64,000 nucleotides of DNA from Paracoccus shandongensis. Lineage in GTDB: Bacteria; Pseudomonadota; Alphaproteobacteria; Rhodobacterales; Rhodobacteraceae. The DNA is taken from the NCBI RefSeq assembly GCF_017315735.1, contig NZ_JAFLRK010000020.1, forward strand, positions 1-64,000, written 5' to 3'. Shown here one piece after another: positions 16,318 through 23,978 of the stretch (within the stretch, counting starts at the first letter, position 1; every line of letters starts with the position of its first letter). The position numbers and the translations under genes are program-made. The notes below the pieces were generated by a model that worked only from the letters and a program-made list of their open reading frames with translations, made no database searches and was not told where the DNA came from.

Positions 16318-17769
16318 TCACTGCACCCCGCGAATCGCCGGATAAGCCGCCCGGAACGCCTGATAACCTGCGTCGAACCGCTCGCGCAGGGCGGCGTCCG
16401 GGGCGATCTCCTCGACCACATCTGGGGCCGTCATGACCTCCTCGACCCGGCCCGCGCCCGCCGCCGCCATCCCCAACCGTGCCGCGCCAAGCGCCGCGCC
16501 GAATTCGCCGTCGGCGGGCAGGGCCAGCGTCACGTCCAGCGTAGTGGCGATGGCGCGCAGCCAGTACCGCGACCGCGCGCCGCCGCCGATGGCCATCAGC
16601 CTGTCCAGCCGCGCGCCGGTGGCCTTCAGGGCATCAAAGCTGTCGCGCAGGCCGAAGGCCACGCCCTCCAGCACGGCGCGGGTCAGGTCGTCGCGCGTCG
16701 TCCCCGACCCAAGCCCCGTGAAGGCGCCCCGGATGGCCGCGTCGTTGTGCGGCGTCCGTTCGCCCGACAGATAGGGCAGGAACCGCACCGCGCCCGGCTG
16801 TTGCAGCGCGTCCCCCAGGCCAGCCGTCAGGTCCGCCGGACGCGTCCCGGCGATCCGCGCCAGCCAGTTGAGGCTGTCCGTCGCCGACAGCATCACCCCC
16901 ATCTGATACCAGGTGCCGGGCACCGCATGGCAGAAGGTGTGCAGCGCCGTGGCGGGTGCCGGATGATACCCGTCCCGCGCCGCCAGCAGCACGCCCGAGG
17001 TGCCCAGCGACACGAATCCCTGCCCCTCGGCCATCGCGCCGATGCCGCAGGCGGCGGCGGCATTGTCGCCCGCGCCGCCCGCCACCACGACCGGATGCGG
17101 CAACCCCCAGGCCTGCGCCAGATCGCCGCGCAACTGGCCTGCGGGGGCCGACCCCTCGACCAGCCTTGGCATCTGGTCGCGGCGCATGTGGCCCGCCGCC
17201 AGCAGCGTATCGGACCAGTCGCGCGCGCCGGTGTCCAGCCAGGACGTGCCCGCCGCGTCCGACATGTCGGACACATGATCGCCCGTCAGATACAGGTTCA
17301 GGAAGGCCGCGGGCAGCAGCACGCGGGCGATGCGGGCGTGGTTTTCCGGCTCATGTGCGCGGACCCATTCCAGCTTGGGCGCGGTGAAGCCCGGAAAGAC
17401 GATGTTGCCCGACAGGTCGCGAAAGCCGGGGGTGGCGTCCAGGGTTGCTGCCTCGGCATGGCTGCGGGTGTCGTTCCACAGGATGCAGGGGCGGATCACC
17501 CGGTCGGCTTCGTCCAGCAGCGTCGCCCCGTGCATGTGGCCCGCCACGCCGATACCGCGCAGGTCCGCGAATTCGGGGTGGCGGTCGCGCAGTTCGGCCA
17601 CCGCGCCCTCCAGCGCCGCGATCCAGTCGGCGGGATCCTGTTCGGACCAGCCGGAATGGGGGTGGCTGACCGGATAATGCCGCTCGGTCGCGCCAATCGG
17701 CCCGCCATTGCCGTCCACCAGCAGCGCCCGCAGGCCCGAGGTGCCAAGGTCGATTCCCAGAAAACTCAT
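16318..17769 (-). CDS. xylB: xylulokinase
   Basis: A 483-residue FGGY-family sugar kinase. The N terminus 'MSFLGIDLGTSGLRALLVD' is the phosphate-binding loop, 'GVAGHMHGATLLD' and 'ILWNDTRSHAEA' are substrate-site segments typical of xylulokinases, and 'AIGGGARSRYWLRAIATTLD' is the C-terminal adenosine-binding region. It phosphorylates D-xylulose to xylulose 5-phosphate. The ATG at 17769 is chosen because the frame upstream is Arg/Cys-rich and has no family similarity. It follows the HAD phosphatase gene by 52 bases; in relatives both belong to polyol (sorbitol/mannitol) operons, but no transporter or polyol dehydrogenase is present here. Confidence 0.93.
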   Translation of the reverse strand: MSFLGIDLGTSGLRALLVDGNGGPIGATERHYPVSHPHSGWSEQDPADWIAALEGAVAELRDRHPEFADLRGIGVAGHMHGATLLDEADRVIRPCILWNDTRSHAEAATLDATPGFRDLSGNIVFPGFTAPKLEWVRAHEPENHARIARVLLPAAFLNLYLTGDHVSDMSDAAGTSWLDTGARDWSDTLLAAGHMRRDQMPRLVEGSAPAGQLRGDLAQAWGLPHPVVVAGGAGDNAAAACGIGAMAEGQGFVSLGTSGVLLAARDGYHPAPATALHTFCHAVPGTWYQMGVMLSATDSLNWLARIAGTRPADLTAGLGDALQQPGAVRFLPYLSGERTPHNDAAIRGAFTGLGSGTTRDDLTRAVLEGVAFGLRDSFDALKATGARLDRLMAIGGGARSRYWLRAIATTLDVTLALPADGEFGAALGAARLGMAAAGAGRVEEVMTAPDVVEEIAPDAALRERFDAGYQAFRAAYPAIRGVQ

Positions 17770-17821
17770 TGATCCCCCCCTGTGGTCCCTTGCGCGTTCT
17801 TGGCCGAAAGGCCGGAAGGCG

Positions 17822-18514
17822 TCAAACGCCCGTGACCTGCCGGTCCAGAAGCGCGTCCAGCATCCCCGCCATGTCGGACAGCACCGTGACGGCCCCGGCC
17901 TCGCGCAACCGCCGCGCATGGTCGTCGCGCATCCCCTCCAGATGCGTGCCGCCGGTAAAGCCGACGGGGCGCATCCCCGCCGCCACCGCGCCCGCGATGC
18001 CGTGGGGCGAATCCTCCATCACCGCGCAGGCCGCGGGCGCGATGCCCAGCCGTTCGGCGGCCAGCAGGAACAGGTCGGGGGCGGGCTTGCCGCGCCTGAC
18101 CTGGTCGGCGCTGAAGATGTTTGCGCCGAATCGGTCCAGCCCCGCCACCTCCAGCGTGACGCCCAGGCGGCGCACGGAACTGCCCGTGGCGATGGCCACC
18201 GCGATGCCGCGTGCCGCCAGACCGTCCAGCAGCGCCGGGATGCCGGGGATCACCCGCAGTTCCGCCGGATAGCGGGCCAGCAGCCGTTCCTCGAAATTGC
18301 GGGCGAAGTCGGGCAGGTCTTCGCGGTCCAGCGCCCGGGCGATATGGCCGACGATGGCCTGGATCGACATGCCCAGGAACCGCTTGCGCAGATCGCCGGG
18401 GGTGGCGTGCAGCCCTTCGGCCGCCATCATCCCGGCCAGGGTTTCCAGCGACATCGGCTCGCTGTCCACAAGGCAGCCGTCCATGTCGAAGATCACGGCG
18501 CGGATATCGGTCAT
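17822..18514 (-). CDS. HAD-family hydrolase, beta-phosphoglucomutase-like
   Basis: A 230-residue HAD subfamily IA protein. Motif I is 'VIFDMDGCLVDSEP' with both catalytic Asp residues, motif II is 'AIATGSSVRRL', the conserved Lys is in 'VRRGKPAPDLFLLAA', and motif III is 'CAVMEDSPHGIAGAVAAGM'. A helical cap lies between motifs I and II. Relatives dephosphorylate sugar or polyol phosphates. It is upstream of xylB on the same strand and probably co-transcribed, so a pentose- or polyol-phosphate substrate is plausible but not shown. Confidence 0.85.
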   Translation of the reverse strand: MTDIRAVIFDMDGCLVDSEPMSLETLAGMMAAEGLHATPGDLRKRFLGMSIQAIVGHIARALDREDLPDFARNFEERLLARYPAELRVIPGIPALLDGLAARGIAVAIATGSSVRRLGVTLEVAGLDRFGANIFSADQVRRGKPAPDLFLLAAERLGIAPAACAVMEDSPHGIAGAVAAGMRPVGFTGGTHLEGMRDDHARRLREAGAVTVLSDMAGMLDALLDRQVTGV

Positions 18515-18598
18515 GCGGCCCCCGTTGGCGTTAACACCCGATCCCTACACGCATCGGGCCCCGATGACAAACGGCGGGGCCTCGGCTAGGCAGGAACC

Positions 18599-19297
18599 AT
18601 GACCCATCCCCACCATATCCCCCTGCGAGAGCTTTACGTGTCGGACGATGCCGCCAGCGCCCTGCGGGCCGAGGCGCAGAAGCTGCCCGCCTGGACGCTG
18701 GACGCGGACCAGCAGGCCGAACTGGCGCTGCTGATGAACGGCGGCTTCACTCCCCTGCGCGGCTTCATGTCCGAGGCGGACTGGCACGCGGCCGAGCGGG
18801 GAGAGGGGTCTTGGCCCGTCCCCCTGGCGCTGCGGGTCGGTGCAGATTTTGCAGGCGGCGTCCAGCCCGGCGACGACATCGCCCTGCGCGATGCGGGGGG
18901 AGAGGTTCTGGCGGTGATGTCCGTCACCGACAGGTGGGGCGATCCCGTTCTGCTGGGCGGCAAGGTCAAGGGCCTGCGCCGCCCGCCCGGCGCAACGCCA
19001 AACGACCTGCGCGCCCTGTTCCGCGACCGGGGGACCGCCCGCGTCCTGGCCGTCCAGCCGCGCCACCCCGACCAGGTCGCCCCCGCCGCCCGCCTGGCCG
19101 CGCAACTGGACGCCCTGCTGCTGATCCAGCCGTGGCCGGGCGTGGCGATTGATCCGCCCGCCGGTGCGGTCCTGTCGCCGCTGCCGGTGGCCCCGCCGCC
19201 CGGCCCCCGGTCCGCCTTGTGGCAGGGCCTTGTCGCGCGGAACCACGGCGCCACGCATGTCGTTCTGGACGGCGATGCGGCGGCACGCGAGCTTTGA
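18599..19297 (+). CDS. ATP-sulfurylase-like protein lacking the catalytic motif
   Basis: A 232-residue protein that lines up with the first half of ATP sulfurylase. 'LALLMNGGFTPLRGFM' is the PUA-like N-terminal signature and 'LVARNHGATHVVLDGD' matches the later 'RNYGCTHF' region. Where active enzymes carry QxRNPxHxxH, this one reads 'QPRHPDQVAP', so the histidines that contact ATP are missing, and the chain stops early. It is therefore unlikely to make adenylyl sulfate; a regulatory or remnant role is possible. The ATG at 18599 has AGGA a few bases upstream. It diverges from the HAD gene and no sulfate-assimilation genes are nearby. Confidence 0.7.
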   Translation: MTHPHHIPLRELYVSDDAASALRAEAQKLPAWTLDADQQAELALLMNGGFTPLRGFMSEADWHAAERGEGSWPVPLALRVGADFAGGVQPGDDIALRDAGGEVLAVMSVTDRWGDPVLLGGKVKGLRRPPGATPNDLRALFRDRGTARVLAVQPRHPDQVAPAARLAAQLDALLLIQPWPGVAIDPPAGAVLSPLPVAPPPGPRSALWQGLVARNHGATHVVLDGDAAAREL

Positions 19298-19384
19298 CCG
19301 CCGCCATCGGGGCGCAGGTGGTGGATCCGCGCGGGATCGCCTAGACAGCGGCGCACCATTCACTTTCTGCATGAAGGCAGCCCC

Positions 19385-20839
19385 ATGACCCCCATCGGCA
19401 CAGGCGAGACCGGCTTCAACCCTTGGCTCGCGACCGTGCTGCTGCTGCTGGGCAACTTCATGAACCTGATCGACGTGAGCATCGTCAACGTGGCGCTGCC
19501 CTCGATCCAGGAAAACCTGCATGCCACGGCGGCGCAGATCGAGTGGGTGTCCGCCGCCTATGTCCTGGCCTTCGCGGCGGGGCTGCTGCCCTTTGGGCGG
19601 TTCGGCGACAAGTTCGGTCGCAAGCGGCTGTTCCTGCTGGGGATCGGGTTGTTCACGCTGGCATCCGCGCTGTGCGGGTTCGCGCAAACCATGCCCATGC
19701 TGATCTGGTCGCGCGCCCTGCAAGGCGTGGGCGGGGCGATGATGGTGCCGCAGGTCATGGCGATCATGCACGTGATGTTCCCGCCCGAACAGAAGGCGCG
19801 GGCCTTTGCGCTGGCGGGCGTGGTCGCCAGCCTGGGCGCGGTCACGGGGCCGCTGCTGGGCGGCGCGCTGATCATCGGCGACATCGGGGGGCTGGACTGG
19901 CGGCCGATCTTCCTGGTCAACCTGCCGGTCGGGATCTTCGTCATCGGGGCCGGGCGGCGCTGGATCCCCACCATGTCGTCGGACCGGCGGATGCGGATCG
20001 ACTGGCCGGGCGTCGCGCTGTTTTCCCTGGCCGTCCTGCTGGTCGTGCTGCCGGTGATCGAGGGCGCGCTGCTGGGCTGGCCCTGGTGGTGCGTGGCGAT
20101 GCTGGTCGCCGCCCTGCCCACGGGGGCGCTGTTCGTCTGGCGGCAGGTGCGGCTTTCACGCCGGGGCCGCGCGCAACTGCTGCCCGTCGCCTTGATGCGC
20201 AACGGCGGGTTCCTGTCGGGCGTGGCGATGGTGATGCTGCATTTCTCGGCCATCCCGGGGATGTTCCTGGTGCTGGCGATCTATCTGCAGACCGGCAACG
20301 GGCTGGACCCGATGCAGTCGGGCATCGCCACCGCGCCCTTTCCGCTGGGCATCATGCTGGGCAGCTATATCACCGGGCGCTTCGGCACCAAGGCCATGTC
20401 CTGGCGCATGGCCGTCGGCGTGTCGATCATGCTGGCCGGGATGATCTTCCTGCGCCATGTCGCGGGCCATCCGCCGCCCGTCTTCACCCCCGCCACGCTG
20501 ATCGCGCCGCTGGCCACCTGCGGCTTCGGAATGGGGCTGACGATCTCTCCGCTGTTCCAGACGGTGCTGAAGGCGGTTCCCGCGCAGGACGCGGGCGCGG
20601 GGTCGGGGGCGATGCAGGCCTTCCAGCAGGTCGGCGCGGCGGTGGGCATCGCGGTCGTGTCCAGCCTGTTCTTCGTGCGGCTGCACGGGCAGGGCGGCGA
20701 TGACCATGCAGCCGCCATATCCCACGCGCTGATCTATCAGATCTGCGCCTTCACGGCGATCCTGGCGATCCTGGCCGCCAGGGGCCTGGTGCGCGGCAGG
20801 GCGGAACCGCCCCGCAGCACGGCGGTCAGTGGACGCTGA
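19385..20839 (+). CDS. MFS exporter, DHA2 (EmrB/QacA) family
   Basis: A 484-residue membrane protein with about 14 helices, the DHA2 pattern. 'LDVSIVNVALPSIQ'-type motif D1 is present as 'LIDVSIVNVALPSIQENL', motif A as 'GRFGDKFGRKRLFL' between helices 2 and 3, and motif C as 'GAVTGPLLGGALI'. Members export drugs, dyes or metabolites in exchange for protons. There is no EmrA-type adaptor or TetR regulator beside it, so the substrate cannot be inferred. Its last 14 bases overlap the end of the DUF1150 gene on the other strand. Confidence 0.9.
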   Translation: MTPIGTGETGFNPWLATVLLLLGNFMNLIDVSIVNVALPSIQENLHATAAQIEWVSAAYVLAFAAGLLPFGRFGDKFGRKRLFLLGIGLFTLASALCGFAQTMPMLIWSRALQGVGGAMMVPQVMAIMHVMFPPEQKARAFALAGVVASLGAVTGPLLGGALIIGDIGGLDWRPIFLVNLPVGIFVIGAGRRWIPTMSSDRRMRIDWPGVALFSLAVLLVVLPVIEGALLGWPWWCVAMLVAALPTGALFVWRQVRLSRRGRAQLLPVALMRNGGFLSGVAMVMLHFSAIPGMFLVLAIYLQTGNGLDPMQSGIATAPFPLGIMLGSYITGRFGTKAMSWRMAVGVSIMLAGMIFLRHVAGHPPPVFTPATLIAPLATCGFGMGLTISPLFQTVLKAVPAQDAGAGSGAMQAFQQVGAAVGIAVVSSLFFVRLHGQGGDDHAAAISHALIYQICAFTAILAILAARGLVRGRAEPPRSTAVSGR

Positions 20840-21053
20840 AGGGCGTCAATTCGTTCTGCCGGGCCAGCATGAAGGCCAGCGAGCGTTCCTTCACCAGCGC
20901 CAGCCGTTCGCCATCGGCGTCGTGGACGGCATACATGCTGTCGATGCCTTCCAGCTGCTGCTGGATTTCATGGGGCAGGGTGCTGGTCTCGACCTGCCGG
21001 ATATAGACGGTTTTCTCGGCGTCGATGCCGCCGAAGTCGAATTTGGTATCCAT
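20826..21053 (-). CDS. DUF1150 family protein
   Basis: A 75-residue protein, MDTKFDFGG..., with 'TVYIRQVETSTLPHEIQQQ' and 'MYAVHDADGERLALVKERS', the conserved DUF1150 core. It follows hsp20 by 10 bases, the arrangement seen across Rhodobacteraceae, so the two are probably co-transcribed under heat-shock control. The function is unknown; a helper role for the small heat-shock protein is inference from position. The gene ends inside the 3' end of the converging MFS gene. Confidence 0.88.
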   Translation of the reverse strand: MDTKFDFGGIDAEKTVYIRQVETSTLPHEIQQQLEGIDSMYAVHDADGERLALVKERSLAFMLARQNELTPFSVH

Positions 21054-21063
21054 GATGATCCCC

Positions 21064-21474
21064 TTATCTGCGGCTGATCGGAATGGTCTGGACGACCTGC
21101 TGCGGCTGGATGCGCTTCAGGTCAACGTGCAGCAGGCCGTTTTCGATCCCTGCGCCCTCGACCTCGACCCCGTCGGCCAGGACGAAGCTGCGCTGGAAGG
21201 CCCGGGCGGCGATGCCCCGGTGCAGGAACACGCGGTCCGTGTCAGGCTCGGCCAGGCGGCCGCGGATGACAAGCTGCCGGTCCTCGGTGGTGACGGACAG
21301 GTCGGTCTCGGAAAAGCCCGCCACGGCCAGCGTGATGCGGAACCCGTCGGGCGCGATGTGTTCGATGTTATAGGGGGGATAGCCCTCGGCCCCCTTGGCG
21401 GCCCGTTCGGCCAGGCGTTCGATCTGGTCGAAGCCCAGAAGGTAAGGATGCGCCCCCAGTGAAATCTTCGTCAT
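21064..21474 (-). CDS. Hsp20-family small heat-shock chaperone
   Basis: A 136-residue IbpA-like protein. The alpha-crystallin domain runs from about residue 35 ('YPPYNIEHIAPDGFRITLAV') to 120 and includes the characteristic 'GIAARAFQRSFVLADGVEV' strands and the late 'GLLHVDLKR'. The C-terminal I-x-I anchor may be 'TIPI'. It holds unfolding proteins during heat stress until DnaK/ClpB can refold them. The start at 21474 is supported by GAGGG about 6 bases upstream. A heat-shock-type promoter lies about 60 bases upstream of the start codon. I looked for a ROSE thermometer in the leader and could not make a convincing one. Confidence 0.93.
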   Translation of the reverse strand: MTKISLGAHPYLLGFDQIERLAERAAKGAEGYPPYNIEHIAPDGFRITLAVAGFSETDLSVTTEDRQLVIRGRLAEPDTDRVFLHRGIAARAFQRSFVLADGVEVEGAGIENGLLHVDLKRIQPQQVVQTIPISRR

Positions 21475-21537
21475 GATCAGCCCTCAGGTTCTTGCAAGCG
21501 ACTGCGGTGCGGGCCCCGGTCCGGCAACCCGTTGGCA

Positions 21538-21569
21538 ATTATATGTGGCCTGAGGGCGTCCCGCGCAAG
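21538..21569 (-). promoter_or_regulatory. candidate RpoH (sigma-32) promoter of hsp20
   Basis: On the minus strand CTTGCGC (CTTG at 21566-21569) is followed about 17 bases later by CATATAAT (21538-21545). This fits the alphaproteobacterial heat-shock pattern CTTG, spacer, C-TATAT. The implied start is about 55 bases before the hsp20 ATG. Confidence 0.5.
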
Positions 21570-21699
21570 ATGTGGGGCTTGCCTGCCACGGGCATTCCGC
21601 ATTCGCCCCTGTTAACCACGCCAGCCAGTTAACAGCGCGCCAAAGACGCGCTATGATGCTGGAAAAACAACGGTCAATCGTCCCAACCGGGCAAGCCAG

Positions 21700-21918
21700 A
21701 TGAACATGCACCACGAAATGTCCCATGACGAAATCGCCCGCGCGCGGCTCGAGGCCCTGCGGTGCGAGCATCGCGACCTGGACGAGGCGATCGCGGCGCT
21801 GTCGGCGCAGCAACTGACCTCGTCGCTGGCGCTGCAACGGTTGAAGAAGCAGAAGCTGATGCTCAAGGACCAGATCGCCCGGCTGGAAGACGAGATCACC
21901 CCCGACATCATCGCCTGA
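21700..21918 (+). CDS. YdcH-like DUF465 protein
   Basis: A 72-residue, mostly helical protein of the DUF465 type: an N-terminal helix, then 'EHRDLDEAIAAL' and 'LQRLKKQKLMLKDQIARLE', which form a short helical hairpin. The family is common in proteobacteria and of unknown function. It lies 54 bases before purE on the same strand; this neighbourhood is conserved in relatives as far as I recall, so it may share the purE transcript. Confidence 0.85.
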   Translation: MNMHHEMSHDEIARARLEALRCEHRDLDEAIAALSAQQLTSSLALQRLKKQKLMLKDQIARLEDEITPDIIA

Positions 21919-21972
21919 TTGCGGCCCGGCGCCCTGCACGCTATTGCGGGCGCAGGCAACCGGGGGACGCGG

Positions 21973-22458
21973 ATGGACACACCTGTCGGGATCATCATGG
22001 GCAGCCAGTCCGACTGGCCCACGATGAAAGAGGCCGCAACGATCCTGGACGAGCTTGGCGTCGGGTACGAGGCCCGCATCGTCAGCGCGCATCGCACCCC
22101 CGACCGGCTGTGGGATTACGGCAGGACGGCGGTGGAACGCGGCCTGCGCGTCATCATCGCGGGCGCCGGGGGCGCGGCCCATCTGCCGGGCATGATGGCG
22201 TCCAAGACCAGGCTGCCGGTGATCGGCGTGCCGGTCCAGACCCGCGCGCTGTCCGGGGTCGATTCGCTGTATTCCATCCTGCAGATGCCCAAGGGCTATC
22301 CGGTCGCCACCATGGCCATCGGGTCGGCGGGGGCGGCCAATGCCGGGCTGATGGCGGCGGGGATCCTCGCGCTGTCCGACCGCGCCCTGGCCCAACGCCT
22401 GGACGCCTGGCGGCAGGCCCTGTCCGATTCCATCCCCGAGGCACCGCGCGATGAGTGA
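21973..22458 (+). CDS. purE: N5-carboxyaminoimidazole ribonucleotide mutase
   Basis: A 161-residue class I PurE. The N-terminal '[13 protein letters not shown]' is the nucleotide-binding loop, 'SAHRTPDR' and '[11 protein letters not shown]' are active-site segments with the catalytic His, and '[14 protein letters not shown]' is the typical late loop. It converts N5-CAIR, made by PurK, to CAIR in purine synthesis. The ATG at 21973 gives the normal length; the frame upstream is non-homologous. Its stop overlaps purK by 8 bases. Confidence 0.96.
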   Translation: MDTPVGIIMGSQSDWPTMKEAATILDELGVGYEARIVSAHRTPDRLWDYGRTAVERGLRVIIAGAGGAAHLPGMMASKTRLPVIGVPVQTRALSGVDSLYSILQMPKGYPVATMAIGSAGAANAGLMAAGILALSDRALAQRLDAWRQALSDSIPEAPRDE

Positions 22459-23485
22459 TGTCCAGACCATCGGCATCCTGGGCGGCGGGCAACTGGGCCG
22501 GATGCTGTCGGTCGCCGCCAGCCGCCTGGGCCTGCGCTGCCACATCTATGAACCGGGCGCCGCGCCCGCGGGCGACGTGGCCTGGCGGGTGACCACCGCG
22601 CCCTACGAGGACGAAGCCGCCCTGCGCGCCTTCGCCGAAAGCGTGGACGTGATCACCTACGAATTCGAGAACGTCCCGACCTCGGCGCTCGACCTGCTGG
22701 AATCGATCCGCCCGATCCGCCCCAACCGCCGCGCCCTGGCGGTGTCGCAGGACCGGCTGGCGGAAAAGACCTTTTTGAACGACATCGGCCTGGCGACCGC
22801 GCCCTTCGCCGATGTGCCCGAACAGGCCGACCTGGACGCCGCCATTGCCCGCATCGGCCGCCCCTCGATCCTCAAGACCCGGCGCATGGGCTATGACGGC
22901 AAGGGGCAGGTCCGCATTGGTGACGGCCCGGCGGAATGGACCGGCGCGCCCTCGGTGCTGGAGGGCTTCGTGGATTTCAGCGCCGAGATCAGCGTGATCA
23001 TCGCCCGCGGCGCCGACGGCCAGGTCGCGGCCTTCGACCCCGGCCTGAACGTCCATGAAGGGGGCATCCTGCGCACGACCACCGTCCCCTGCGGACTGCC
23101 TGCCAAGGCGACGACCGACGCCGTGCTGATCGGGGCGCGCATCGCCAACGCGCTGGAGTATGTGGGCGTGATGGGGGTGGAACTGTTCGTGACCCCCCAG
23201 GGCCTGATCGTGAACGAGATCGCGCCCCGCGTCCACAACTCGGGCCACTGGACGCAGGCCGGTTGCGCGGTGGACCAGTTCGAGCAGCACATCCGTGCCG
23301 TGGCAGGCCTGCCCCTGGGCGACGGCAAGCGGTATGCAGACGTGGTGATGGAGAACCTGATCGGCGACGACCTGGACCGCGTGCCGGACCTGCTGAAGAC
23401 TCCGAACACCCAGGTCCACCTTTACGGCAAGGGTGCGCCCAGGCCGGGCCGCAAGATGGGCCACGTCAACCGGATCATCGGATGA
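22451..23485 (+). CDS. purK: N5-carboxyaminoimidazole ribonucleotide synthase
   Basis: A 344-residue ATP-grasp enzyme. It opens with '[18 protein letters not shown]', carries the grasp region around '[16 protein letters not shown]', and shows the metal-binding '[14 protein letters not shown]' near residue 257. It carboxylates AIR with bicarbonate and ATP to N5-CAIR, the substrate of PurE. The gene overlaps purE by 8 bases and the nudix gene by 4 (ATGA), so all three are probably one operon. Confidence 0.96.
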   Translation: MSDVQTIGILGGGQLGRMLSVAASRLGLRCHIYEPGAAPAGDVAWRVTTAPYEDEAALRAFAESVDVITYEFENVPTSALDLLESIRPIRPNRRALAVSQDRLAEKTFLNDIGLATAPFADVPEQADLDAAIARIGRPSILKTRRMGYDGKGQVRIGDGPAEWTGAPSVLEGFVDFSAEISVIIARGADGQVAAFDPGLNVHEGGILRTTTVPCGLPAKATTDAVLIGARIANALEYVGVMGVELFVTPQGLIVNEIAPRVHNSGHWTQAGCAVDQFEQHIRAVAGLPLGDGKRYADVVMENLIGDDLDRVPDLLKTPNTQVHLYGKGAPRPGRKMGHVNRIIG

Positions 23486-23922
23486 GGCCGCCAAGGCTCG
23501 CCGTCCGCGCGGCGATCCTGCGGGACGACCGGCTGCTGATGGTGAACGCCTATCCGGGCCAGCAGTCCGACCTTTGGTGCCTGCCCGGCGGCGGCGTGGA
23601 ACCCGGCCAGTCGCTGCCCGAAAACCTCATCCGCGAAGTGGCCGAGGAAACCGGCCTTTCGATCACCGTCAGCGCGCCGATCCTGGTCAACGAATTCCAC
23701 GACCCCGAACGCGGCTTCCATCAGGTGGAGATCATCTTCCGCGCCCTGCTGGCCGATGACGCGGCGGTCACGCTGGACGACCCCGAAGGCGTGGTGAACC
23801 GCTTTGTGTGGGCCACGCGCGCGGACCTTCGCACCTTGCGCCACAAGCCTGGGATGCTGGCCCGCGCTGTCTGGGGCCAGCACGCCGCCTGGTACGACCC
23901 CTTGGAACAGATCGTCCGCTAG
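23482..23922 (+). CDS. Nudix hydrolase
   Basis: A 146-residue Nudix-fold protein. The Nudix box is 'GGVEPGQSLPENLIREVAEE' followed by TGL; it matches GX5EX7REUXEEXGU except that the first Glu is Gln, while the REVAEE metal-binding core is intact. Members cleave nucleoside diphosphate-linked compounds, and the substrate cannot be read from the sequence. The ATG overlaps the purK stop, so it is translationally coupled to purine synthesis genes. A repeated hairpin element follows directly. Confidence 0.85.
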   Translation: MRPPRLAVRAAILRDDRLLMVNAYPGQQSDLWCLPGGGVEPGQSLPENLIREVAEETGLSITVSAPILVNEFHDPERGFHQVEIIFRALLADDAAVTLDDPEGVVNRFVWATRADLRTLRHKPGMLARAVWGQHAAWYDPLEQIVR

Positions 23923-23930
23923 AGCCTGCT

Positions 23931-23978
23931 TTGGACCTTAAATATCCCACGGGGGCCCGGGGGTGTGAAACCCCCGGC
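23931..23978 (-). repeat. dispersed hairpin element, copy B (terminator-like)
   Basis: CCGGGGGT (23957-23964) and ACCCCCGG (23970-23977) form an 8-base stem with loop GTGAA, joined to the box TTAAATATCCCACGGGGG that also occurs in copies A and C. It fills the gap between the converging nudix and purF genes. Confidence 0.75.

Noticed and set aside
16318..18514. A complete sorbitol/mannitol operon
   Set aside because: Only xylB and the HAD phosphatase are present; transporter, regulator and polyol dehydrogenases are missing.
18599..19297. Functional sulfate adenylyltransferase (sat)
   Set aside because: The ATP-binding QxRNPxHxxH motif is absent and the chain is too short.
21475..21537. A ROSE-type RNA thermometer in the hsp20 leader
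   Set aside because: I could not find the U(U/C)GCU-type anti-Shine-Dalgarno element or a convincing fold; the RpoH-like promoter is sufficient to explain heat control.
21480..21557. GCCCTCAGG/CCTGAGGGC inverted repeat around the hsp20 leader
   Set aside because: One arm lies in the promoter spacer, upstream of the likely transcript start, so it cannot fold in the mRNA; an operator role is unsupported.
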